Source: Chlorops oryzae
Lineage: Eukaryota > Arthropoda > Insecta > Diptera > Chloropidae
Reading direction: 5' to 3'
Assembly (NCBI GenBank): GCA_020466095.1
Contig: CM035808.1
Location: 38,662,395-38,726,394, forward strand
DNA: 64,000 bases
The notes under the pieces were generated by a model that was given only the letters and a program-made list of their open reading frames with translations, ran no database searches and was not told where the DNA came from. This document shows positions 1 to 9,122 of this stretch, one piece after another; the first letter of the stretch is position 1, and each line of letters starts with the position of its first letter. Made by a program: the position numbers and the translations under genes.

Positions 1-786
1 GATTATACAGCGCAAAGCGAACGTATAAAGCGCATAAGCTCGTTGACTCTTTGTTTTAAGGTTTTTTAAAGATATTAATTTGAAAATTTGATTCTCTTGC
101 TCAATTTTGGCATTGTTTGGATTTTCCTCAAATTTCACTATTGATCATCTGTTTTTCACAACTTTGCAAGCAAGCTGCTTATAAGGTGCGCTCATGCAAC
201 GTTTGAGATAAAAGTATTCAACTGTCAGTTTTACATGCTTTGCGCTATTACATGAATACCACTGTAGTCAATAAATTGTCGAACAGTTTTTTTGCAACTA
301 GTATTCTTTATAAGTTTTATACATGATTCAAATGATGAAGAAAATTGATTTTTTTTATTAAAGTCTACCTTATCGCAAATTTACGTTTCGTTTATGTTTT
401 TATAATTTAATTATTCCTTATATTCCATTTTCGCATTTTCCATTTTACTTTTCATGTGAATCGCTTTAGTATTGATCTTGACAATCTTTTGTGGAAGCCT
501 ACGACATATTCAAGAGCAGAAGTTGCTGTTGGTTTAATTTTCCATTCAGCTTAAGATCCGTGAAAACATATTTCTGACTTCATCACAAAGTGGACTCGTC
601 CATTTCAAAAAAATATTTAATATCCGTGTAACTTAATTTATTTACTCATTTAATTATATTACATTTCTTTAATGTGACTAAAACGTATCTCACAGCGTCA
701 TGAACATATCAGTTTCAAAAAACATATACAATGAGATTTTCGATCTATCAATAATTGCTATTTAAGCGCACTAAATCTTTTAACAA
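1..786. other. AT-rich spacer downstream of ZF1
   Basis: I see no gene here. Near 8-16 and again near 240-247 there are inverted copies of a GCGCAAAGC-like word, which hints at the remains of an inverted-repeat element over about 1-250. TTTATT at 637-642 is AATAAA on the minus strand, about 145 bases past the ZF1 stop, and is a plausible polyadenylation signal for that gene. Confidence 0.4.
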
Positions 787-1950
787 TCAATGTTGTTCAT
801 CCTCAACATCAAGTTCATAAATAATAACCTCGTCGGCTTGCGTCTCTGAATCCATATCAATTTCATCATCATCCTCGTGCATTATAGTTTGGTATTCCTG
901 TACGTCGACATTTTCGGTGCTATGTTGAAGATCTATTTCCGCTTCTTGCAGACTTTCATCTTCAAGCTGTTCTGAGTCGAGTTGCTGCATGCTAAGGTCC
1001 TCACGATCCTCTTCCATTCGACGGCGTGTATTGTTGCGGCATTGAATTGATCGTTTGTGAGCGTCAAAGTAATTTATGTTCATAAACTCTTCATGACAGA
1101 CTTCACAGACAAACTGTTTCTGATTAAGATGGAACTGCTTTCGGTGGCGCGCCATTTTATGAGCATCTCGGCACTGCATGCCACAGAAAGGGCACACCAG
1201 CATACGTCTTTTTCCCATGTGAACTGCACGTACGTGTTCCTGTAGCGAAAAATTCTTATAATATGCCTTTGGACAATGCTCGCACTGAAAACGTCGCTTC
1301 TTCTCGTGCGTAGATTCCCGATGTCGTTTAAGCATCGTGTTTTGAGAGAAGGTTTTCCCACAAACCTCACAAATGTGCTCTTTCGTGTGATGGCGTCGCT
1401 GATTGTGCACGCGAAGATCCTGTTTCGTCGAGAAATATAACTTACACGGCTCGCATACATAAGGACGAATACCCATATGCCTACGTGCATGACCAGCCAA
1501 GTACTTATAGTCCTTGTAAGTTTCATCGCAATATATACAGGCGTAACGATTTGTACCAGGCACTTTGTGTTTCTTTAGGTGTTTTCCCAAACGTGATTTG
1601 TGCATGACATCCGGGCAAATACCACATTCTACTGGAAGCTTTGCATCCGTCTCATTGTCAGCCAAAGAAAATTCCACAATGGGTGTACCATCTTTGTCAT
1701 AATCAACAACAATTGCAACGAGTTCATCGAATAGCATATATCTTCTGGGAGCGTTTTTCACTTCGGGTTTAGGGGTTTGTTTCTGAGCAGTGGATTTTGT
1801 CTCATTTCCACGTTCGTTAACTGGGATTTCTTCTATGTCTTGACTTTCATTGCTTAAACCAAGGATTTCTTCTTCCTGATCTTCTTCAACTGGTTCCTGC
1901 TTCTGGTAATCGAACACAATGAGATCGTCTAAATCGTTTTTTGCGCTCAT
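787..1950 (-). CDS. C2H2 zinc-finger protein ZF1 (387 aa, intronless)
   Basis: Probable nuclear DNA-binding protein encoded in one exon. Residues 1-70 are acidic and low in complexity. Residues about 71-105 form a short segment without a recognised domain. Seven consecutive C2H2 fingers follow (about 109-305), beginning CGICPDVM, CIYCDETY, CEPCKLYF, CEVCGKTF, CEHCPKAY, CPFCGMQC and CEVCHEEF. The last ends in His and Cys rather than His-His. The C-terminal 80 residues are strongly acidic (Glu/Asp/Gln), as in activation or interaction tails. Unlike ZF2-5, ZF7 and ZF8 it lacks the N-terminal CGE[VI] module, and it has no ZAD. The start ATG at 1950 is followed by MSAKND; no better upstream in-frame start is seen. 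Target and partners cannot be read from the sequence. The fingers support the family call strongly, but orthology is unknown. Confidence 0.9.
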   Translation of the reverse strand: MSAKNDLDDLIVFDYQKQEPVEEDQEEEILGLSNESQDIEEIPVNERGNETKSTAQKQTPKPEVKNAPRRYMLFDELVAIVVDYDKDGTPIVEFSLADNETDAKLPVECGICPDVMHKSRLGKHLKKHKVPGTNRYACIYCDETYKDYKYLAGHARRHMGIRPYVCEPCKLYFSTKQDLRVHNQRRHHTKEHICEVCGKTFSQNTMLKRHRESTHEKKRRFQCEHCPKAYYKNFSLQEHVRAVHMGKRRMLVCPFCGMQCRDAHKMARHRKQFHLNQKQFVCEVCHEEFMNINYFDAHKRSIQCRNNTRRRMEEDREDLSMQQLDSEQLEDESLQEAEIDLQHSTENVDVQEYQTIMHEDDDEIDMDSETQADEVIIYELDVEDEQH

Positions 1951-2177
1951 GTTTGTGAGAAAAACTTAAGGTTTTGTATTTATAATCCCTTAACAGTTTT
2001 CCAACAGCGCTTCAACTTTTTTTTTTTCTTTTTTTGAGCTCTTGTTGAGTATAAAGGTTTGACAACTAACGCGGCATTTGCACTAGGAAATCATCTGACC
2101 TAATCAAAAACACACGGACCTACATGTACGCATGCCTTCTGCAGAGTCAGACACACGAACAAATGTTTTGAAACTAT

Positions 2178-2659
2178 TACTACGTTTATACGTATGCCTT
2201 ATTCGCGAATAGCGAACTTTACCGTACAATCGGTCTTATTCACGAATAGCCAATTCACGAAAGTTATTCGTGAATAGTGAGACTTGACTATTCGCGATAA
2301 ACATGAGAGGTGATGCCACATTTTTCGCTGATTTCTCTCTTTTTGACGATCAGGCAGCGCTTTTTGAAAATTTGAGTTCAAAAATCTAACAAATAAGATG
2401 GAGAACGGAAAGGAAACCAACCGCTGTGTATGGATAATACTTAAATCAGAGACTGACACTTTTTCAATTTTGAAAAACTATTTGGTAAAAGCATTCTTAA
2501 TGCTATGAAATCATATGTTCTTCATGTGTGCTACCATTTCATTTCGTTTCGGCAGTCAGGTAGCGCTAACACCAACTAATGTCGGTTGCCGTATAAACGG
2601 TGACTTCACTGTTCGCGATATTCTTATTCGTGAATAAGGTTTAACGTATAAACGTAGTA
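2178..2659. mobile_element. MITE with TACTACGTTTAT ends, TA target site
   Basis: The two ends are inverted copies: CTACGTTTATACGTA at the left and TACGTATAAACGTAG (same sequence reversed, with small differences) at the right. Both are flanked by TA. Inside each end are further inverted TTATTCGTGAATA words. It has no coding capacity. The element at 18051-18478 has the same outer bases (TACTACGTTTATGCA), so the two belong to related families. TA duplication and short length suggest a Tc1/mariner-type non-autonomous element. Confidence 0.7.
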
Positions 2660-3055
2660 TATTATGCAAGTAGAGAAAGACCTGTGAAGGGACGGTTGTT
2701 TGTTAAATGTTCCGGAACAAACTGGACTGTTCTATCTTTCTCATGCATTCAAATGGGATGTTTCCGAAATATTTTTCGTATGACTGACTCTGGAATTTGC
2801 TGAGTATTTGTTGCCACAATTCGCGAATTTCTCAAAACCTTAATACAAAATCCAAGAGTGAAAATTAAGGTTTTGAGAATTTAGCGAATTGTGTCCGTGG
2901 TCATCTTTTAACCAATATAGAGGGCGAATATTATTTTGAAATAAAGTTTTGGATAACATTTAACCGATTTTTAATTGGAATTTGACATTGGCTATGCGTC
3001 TTCGTTCACAGCCTGCTATTGGCTACAGACAGCCCAGTATTTCAACTTTCTTTCA

Positions 3056-3222
3056 AACGGCTGAAGCTGAGATGAGGCTGCGTAATTTCCACAGCCTCAA
3101 ATCAGCTTCAGCACTTTGATTTTATTTTGAAGCTGTGGCTGTAGCTGAGCTGTTGAATTTTAAACAGCCTTAGCTCAGCTTCAGTCGTTTGGATAAAAAA
3201 AGCTGCTGCTTTTTCGAACCCT
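3056..3222. mobile_element. Truncated hAT MITE relic (GCTGAAGCTG-rich)
   Basis: Contains many GGCTGAAGCTGAG and CAGCTTCAGC words, and ends with TTTTTCGAACCCTG, the same right terminus as the complete element at 9736-10400. The matching left terminus is missing, so I regard it as a truncated copy. Confidence 0.5.
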
Positions 3223-4014
3223 GTTTTATACGTTCCGACCATATAGTACTTACTATAGTACTATATGGTTCCGACTTTCAGTCTTCTCTGACGTTTATTA
3301 ATCAGTTTCCAGCGACTACATATTAAACAGAAACTGCGGCAGAAAACACACCCAACTGAAACGATTTTCAATTTCAGTTCAGTTTCAGTTTCGGTTTCGG
3401 TTCCTAATGACTATACTTAAGCCTTCTGAAATCCCATTTAAATTTATTCCCAACTAAAATTTTAAGAGCTCGAAATTCTCATATTAGCTGGAAATAAATG
3501 TAAAAGAATTTTAGAAGACTTTGTGAATTGCACAAATTATTATTTATAATCTGCAATGCATTAGCAAATTATCGCCCGTCGAACATAAACGTAAGATTTA
3601 AGCGCACCGTGTGAACGCTATTCAGATGACAGGGAATGACCATCGAGAAGGTAAACAAAATTTCAATAAAACTTTTTTCTATAGGAAGTTAGCTCGGGTA
3701 TCATTTTTCAATTGAAATTTAAAGGACGCTTATTAAAGGTAGGTAATCATATGACATAAAATTATATAAATTAAAATGTTCCAGTCTTCCCAAATTGATT
3801 TTAAAATGAAGTGCGGCAAAATAATTTGCTAAGTCCTAAGTACGGCGGTATCTTTTAGCTAATTTCTTGCTTTAGTAGAAAAGGTATATTCTATTTAAAT
3901 AATTGGATTTTAAGGGATTCCGCACTTAAAAATAAGGAATTGTATGAGGAATATTTCTCTATATATTTTTTCTGAAACGTTCATGAATCTGAACCTTCTA
4001 AAGCTGTATAGATA

Positions 4015-5677
4015 ATGGAATTGGAATTGGACTGTGGCGATGAATACGACAAGTGGTGTGGCGAAGTTTTCCTAACTGTGAAAGGAGTAATCATATTTCA
4101 TTGTTCATTGTGTGATGACAAGTTTAAGGGCTTTCCTGAATATGCTAATCATATAAAGCAAACGCACTTTCATGTTTTATTCGATGATTATGATGAAGAT
4201 GATGAAATAGATCTAACTACTGAGGATGACAGTTCAAAAGCTTACAAGGACACAATTTACAAGTATCAGCAGCATGAAGCTGCTTTGGAAAATGATGCAG
4301 ACTTGGATATCGTCGGAAAAAACGTGAATAGAGAAGAACAAGTAAATAGTAGTAGAGAACAAAGCTGTTAAATGTCGATTACAATTAGTAATCAATTAGA
4401 TTACAAGTTAAAAAAAAATTGTAATGATTATATAATTCTCTTTTGCAAAGTTTTGCATAACTAATTGATAACGATTACAAGTAATCGAAAATAAATGAGA
4501 ACTACCCGAGATTACACAAAATAATCAAGAATACGAAAAAGTAATTGAAAAAAGAATTCGACTACTTTAGTTGATTACTATTGTTTAATTTTGATTGCTT
4601 TGGATATTCAACCAATAATTTTCATATTCAACTACGTTCAGAAGTGTTTATTTACTTAAGGACACATTTAACATAAGGAGCTGTTTCGAAGTTGAGGACC
4701 TTAGCACAATGGTTCGCTGAAACGTCGCTTTCGAAAAGAGATTCCGACGTTTCGCATTAAAATATATTTTATTATAGAATAAAGCGGATTCGAATGAATA
4801 AGCTGTATGAATTTTTGAAAACAGCAGAAAAACATGAAAAATATTGCCAATTTGATTCCAAAGTTTACTTAAATAATTCTTGATTATTTTGTGTAATTTC
4901 GGGTAATTCTGAATTCTTTCTAATTATTTGTAATCGTAATCAACTACTCTTCGTTCAAATCGCAAAAGAATTGTACATAATCAATTACTTTTTAAAATCT
5001 AAAAGTAATCTAATTACTAATGATTACGATTACTAATCATTATTTAACAGCTATGTATGGTAGAGAGTACCCTTTCAGAATTGTAATAAATTTTTTTGTT
5101 TCAGCAATCGACAAATCTTGTAAATCTAAAGCAGATTGAATGCGAGGAGATAACGTCTTCCAATGAAAAGCATAAATGTGATGTTTGCGGATTTGCTTTC
5201 ACTCAGCTTTTTAACTTACGTGCCCACATGCGACGTCACTTCAATCTGAAACGTTTTAAATGTTTTCAGTGCCCAAAGCAATTTCATACAAGAACAGAAT
5301 TGGATACACACGAGCGAAGACATCGAGGAGAGCGCCCATTTGTTTGCGAAGAGTGTGGTCGGACATTTGTTACTGGTGGTGCGCTTACAATGCATGTGAA
5401 GCGGCACAGGGACATACGAAATCATGAATGCCTTGAATGTAATAAAAAATTCTTCGACAGTCACGCTTTAAAAATCCACATGGTCGGCCATTCAGAAGAT
5501 CGCCCTTTTGAGTGCGTTTTATGTAATGCAACATTTTCACGAAAGAAGGCGTTGGCTGTGCATAAAAAAATCCATGAAAACAAACGAGAATATCAGTGTA
5601 CATATTGCGAATCTAGTTTCAATCAAAAACCTGGTCTTTATTCCCATATAAAATTAAAACATATAGACATTTTCTAG
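4015..5677 (+). CDS. C2H2 zinc-finger protein ZF2 with N-terminal CGEV module (2 exons, 299 aa)
   Basis: Exon 1 is 4015-4341 (109 codons) and exon 2 is 5105-5677; the junction is phase 0 (CAA|GTAAAT ... TTTCAG|CAA). Residues 15-51 form the module shared with ZF3, ZF4, ZF5, ZF7 and ZF8: CGEVF, C30-x2-C33, H46-x4-H51. An acidic stretch (about 56-75) and linker follow. Exon 2 encodes six fingers beginning CDVCGFAF, CFQCPKQF, CEECGRTF, CLECNKKF, CVLCNATF and CTYCESSF. The last two fingers are near-copies of those in ZF3, including the linker HENKR, so ZF2 and ZF3 are close paralogues. The intron is largely filled by a foldback element. If the intron is not spliced, the frame stops at 4369-4371. 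AATAAA lies at 5884-5889. The role is presumably sequence-specific transcription control in the nucleus; the target is unknown. Confidence 0.88.
4362..5053. mobile_element. Foldback/MITE element in the ZF2 intron
   Basis: Long inverted repeats: AGCTGTTAAAT at the left matches ATTTAACAGCT at the right end, followed inward by degenerate copies of TTAGTAATCAATTAGATTAC. A second inverted block pairs the GAGATTACACAAAATAATCA area near 4510 with its complement near 4880. It is about 690 bp and has no coding capacity. It occupies almost all of the ZF2 intron, from about 20 bases after the donor to about 50 before the acceptor. Confidence 0.75.
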
Positions 5678-6389
5678 AGTAGTCATTTGCGTCACAGATA
5701 AGAAATAGTTTGAGTTCTTTAAAGCGAAATTTTGAAAATAGCGTCTTTTTATATCTATTTTTAATTTAGAAAAATACATTTTCATAGGGACTCAAGATAA
5801 GTTGAAGTTATTTTTACGATAAAAATTTTAAATAAGACTGTAACAAATAATGCTTTCATATTTATGAAGATATTTGTTTGGTTAATAAAGAAATTATTCT
5901 CCATATATATAATATATCGAGCCATAACCGACATATTTTCCGAAATTGACTTTTTGATGAAAATATGTTCTACTTCCTGAAACTCATCACCTAGTAAAAT
6001 ATAATGACGATAAGCTCAATATTAACGGAGATATTGCAATATAAGTTTTATAATGTGTATGCCAGTCAATGCAAACAGGCTCGATATATATATGATATGG
6101 ATTGTATATTATGGATTCATAGGCTGAATATGCTTCAAACTGTCTGACGCAGCTTAACCCTCTAACAGGCAAAATATATCCAGCGGACAGATTTTGTTCA
6201 TAATAGCTATATACGTTAAAAGTGATAATAGAAATCGAGAAACTTTATTGACAACGTTCAATTTTATATCGTACTTAGTCCACAGGTGAAAACAATGGAC
6301 GGTAGCCTCAGAGCATCCTTACCCGGGCTGCATGAGTACCACTATTATATATGATTAGCGCGGATAGGAAAATCCTCTAATTATCCTAA

Positions 6390-6732
6390 AGCTGCCCACA
6401 AACGCATATACAAATCCATCAATCGGTTGAAATCGACGCAAAATTGCGTGTCTGTGGCATGGTTGACAAACGACCGCAAGTTTCCAAAAATTTTTGATAA
6501 ACTGCTTTGTGTCTCAGTCGGTTTGCGTGTATAGTTTTCGGCATTTTTGTTTCTCCTTCGTATCACTTCGTGTAACTTTTGTTCATTTCGTTGCTCACTT
6601 CGAAGATAAAACAACGCGACGTTGACGCAATGACGAATAAACGCAAAGTAAAATCCATCAACAGATCCATATCGTGTGTGCCAAAACGATTTCAACCGAT
6701 TGATGGATTTGTATATGCGTTTGTGGGCAGCT
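6390..6732. mobile_element. PIF/Harbinger-like MITE, 343 bp, TAA duplication
   Basis: The two ends are almost perfect inverted repeats of about 45 bases, starting AGCTGCCCACAAACGCATAT at the left and ending in ATATGCGTTTGTGGGCAGCT at the right. TAA flanks both sides (6387-6389 and 6733-6735). A 3-bp TWA duplication is typical of PIF/Harbinger. Open frames inside are short and overlap the repeats, so it is non-autonomous. Confidence 0.85.
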
Positions 6733-7237
6733 TAAGTGGAACGGTAGCACAAGAGCTGAGCACTCAGTTTTAACTGACTGGATCAGAACTAGGTTCTGAT
6801 TTCCACGATAAAATATTTATTTGCAAATATTTTTCTTTTCCCTTTTACTCTTTGCGAATGCGTTTCCACGTACAAATATATATTTGGCAAATTATTTCAC
6901 CGACGAAACTAAAAACAAAAAGAAACGTCAAACCGTATTGAAAGCGCAACAATTGCTCCAAAAAATAAAATATTGAGGTATCAAAATGAATATCGACAGC
7001 AAAAAATGTCAAAAAATTTGTGTCAGTGGAAAGAGCAAAGCGAATTTGCGAGTACGGCAAATTCCGTACTCAAAAATTTTTTGTTCTCTTCCCCTTTGCC
7101 CAACAAAGCTCAAGACTTTGCAAATAAATATTTGATCGTGGAAATCGGGACTAACTGGAAGAGCTGCCCTTGCGTATTTGCCTACCACGCTTACATCTCT
7201 ACACCGCTATCCAACAATAATAACTCTTACATCATAA

Positions 7238-7375
7238 CGCATTTCGATAGTGAAACATTTTTTTATTGGCAAAGACTCGCACAGGGAAAAGAGAAAAACG
7301 CTTTCATATCACATCTCCGCGAGTCACTAGCAAAAACAAAAAGGGTTTCATTATCGAAATGTATTACAGTGTAAA
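7238..7375. mobile_element. Palindromic MITE, divergent copy 1
   Basis: Inverted ends CATTTCGATAGTGAAAC and GTTTCATTATCGAAATG surround a short core that matches the cores of the copies at 8168 and 8806 (AGGGAAAAGAGAAAAACGCT ... CACATCTCCGCG). It is more decayed than the other two copies. Confidence 0.65.
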
Positions 7376-7698
7376 TTCCGTCTTAGTAGCTTCATTGGAT
7401 AGGTCAAATTGCGTAAGAGCCCAATTTCAATGAAATTGAGGTAGCAAAGCAACTTCGTTTGACACTTTTTAGTATGCCGAATTTGTTCAATTTCAGCTGA
7501 AATTGAGGCAATTTCAACTTTGTTCTGAAATTGCTCAATTTCGATCTACGTGTGGACATAACATAATTTTCGTCCATTGAGAACGTAAAGACGCAAAAAG
7601 TAGTTTGTCGATGTGTGTACCGAAATATTTTCAAGGCAAATGCCTACATCAAAAATTGTCTTATGAAAAGTGTACGTGTGTGAAAGGCCAATTAGACT

Positions 7699-8084
7699 AG
7701 GGCTGCCATACGTCCTGGTTTACCAGGATTTGTCCTGGTTTTGCACGAATTGTCCTGGTGTCCTGGTCTACCCTGAAATTGTCCTGGTCTACTGTTACAT
7801 TGTTATGTATGTGAAATACTAAGACTTATAATAATATAAAAATGAATAGTCTTTTTTCATATAAATGTTTAAGTGAATTGTTAGTTTTTTTTTTATATAA
7901 ATGTTTAAGTGAATTGTTCGTTTTTTTTTTTTTATATAAATGTTTAAGAAGATTGTTAATTTTTTTTTTCAAATAAATGTTTGATGACTTTATCCATAAA
8001 CAATTTTTGGGTGGTTTTTTTATAAGTGGAAAATTTTTGAGAAAAGTGTCCTGGTGAGCGGAGTCAGACTTATGGCAGCCCTAA
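7699..8084. mobile_element. hAT-like MITE (AGGGCTGCCATA ends) with internal tandem repeat
   Basis: Left end AGGGCTGCCATACGTCCTGG and right end ATGGCAGCCCT are inverted. ATTAGACT at 7691-7698 recurs immediately right of the element (8085-8092), an 8-bp duplication of hAT type. CCTGG words recur in the left part. The interior (about 7855-7985) has three to four imperfect copies of a roughly 55-bp unit (ATAAATGTTTAAGTGAATTG followed by a T run). No coding sequence. Confidence 0.8.
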
Positions 8085-8167
8085 ATTAGACTAGCGCACG
8101 AGAAAATTTCAAATTTTTAATGTTTAATTTGGAGACTTGTGTACGATCAGTTATTGAACGCTTATAC

Positions 8168-8312
8168 GCTATTTACACGTTAAGACATTTCGAAAATGAA
8201 ACACATTTTCGTCGGCAAGGGACGCAGGGGGAAGAGAGAAAAACGCTCCCATACCACATCCCCGTACGTCCCTAGTCCACAAAAAGTGTGTTTCATTATC
8301 GAAATGTCTTAA
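8168..8312. mobile_element. Palindromic MITE, copy 2
   Basis: Ends GCTATTTACACGTTAAGACA and its near-complement (TTATCGAAATGTCTTAA) enclose a core shared with the elements at 7238 and 8806. The right terminus is slightly shortened or altered compared with 8806-8962. Confidence 0.7.
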
Positions 8313-8805
8313 GTTAAGACTCTTAACCAGAGGTGACCACCACTACAAGGCCGTTTTCGTTATGCGCAATAGTAGTGGTACAACAAAGCCATAAAATTAG
8401 AAAATCGAGAGAATAACAAAGCGACAAGCGTCATAGATCCCACCTCGACAATAGTCTGTAGCATACTGAGCTCTCAACGCACTCTATCTGAGGTAAAACT
8501 AAAAATTATACGAAAAAAAGTTTTAAAAATTAAAACAGAGCGACACATGTCTTGCCTCTGCAAAGTTTGTCATAGCACTGATTTGAAAAATTGACGTGAC
8601 TTCGTTTTTTTGCTCGCTTCGGTTGTTCGCTTCGCTTCTCGAATACATGTGGCATTTTGCTTTAATTGCGACCTCTTTTTATACTTTTTCATCTCTCGCT
8701 CACAGTTTCTATACATGTGCCAAAATGTTCTCTTTTACGCTCTTTTACCCCTGGAGCTTACCCTTTGTGCACCTCTGCTCTTAACGTATAAATGGCCTCT
8801 TATAC

Positions 8806-8962
8806 GCTATTTACACGTTAAGACATTTCGATAATGAAACAAATTTTCGTGGGTAAGGGAGGCAGGGGGAAGAGCAAGATACGCTACCATACCACATCCC
8901 CGCGCGTTCCTAGCCCACAAAAAGTGTGTTTCATTATCGAAATGTCTTAACGTGTAAATGGC
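8806..8962. mobile_element. Palindromic MITE, best-preserved copy
   Basis: Left GCTATTTACACGTTAAGACA and right TGTCTTAACGTGTAAATGGC are inverted over about 35 bases and continue with TTTCGATAATGAAAC. The roughly 85-bp core is non-coding. A fragment of the same family lies at about 39327-39360, where a second element interrupts it. Confidence 0.75.
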
Positions 8963-9122
8963 CTCTTATATAGATAAAAAACAATCGATGCCCGCAGCCA
9001 TCGTTGGTTTCGATAACCCGAAAGCGAAGTATCGATTATGCACATAGTGTAATCGATTGGCTTTGCAGCTGTATTTAATTGTAGTAAGATTTCAAATAGA
9101 TCAAGATAGAATTTCCATAAAT

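Larger units (their letters stand above)
1951..4014. other. Intergenic region between ZF1 and ZF2 with MITE remains
   Basis: Divergent spacer between ZF1 (-) and ZF2 (+), so it should hold both promoters. It contains the inverted-repeat element at 2178-2659, a fragment at about 2665-2795 related to the element at 17547-17723 (shared CATTCAAATGGGATGTTTCC), a truncated relative of the 9736-10400 hAT element ending at CGAACCCTG near 3222, and a small palindrome of ATATAGTACTATAT type near 3238-3270. I see no further gene. Confidence 0.5.
5678..9122. other. Transposon-rich spacer between ZF2 and ZF3
   Basis: No cellular gene is visible. It holds the Harbinger-like element at 6390-6732, a hAT-like element at 7699-8084, and three copies of a palindromic family at 7238-7375, 8168-8312 and 8806-8962. 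A fragment near 7490-7556 (GAAATTGAGGCAATTTCAA ... TTTCGATCTACG) belongs to the family also seen at 40063-40170. Just upstream of ZF3, 8975-9058 contains several ATCGAT words (including TATCGAT near 9030), resembling DRE-type promoter boxes of flies, but I did not assign a start site. Confidence 0.5.

Noticed and set aside
787..1950. ZAD domain in ZF1 or the other zinc-finger genes
   Set aside because: No N-terminal pair of C-x2-C motifs with the ZAD spacing is present in any of the eight genes.
6973..7374. 133-codon open frame upstream of ZF3
   Set aside because: No start context, no recognisable domain, and its end lies in a palindromic MITE.
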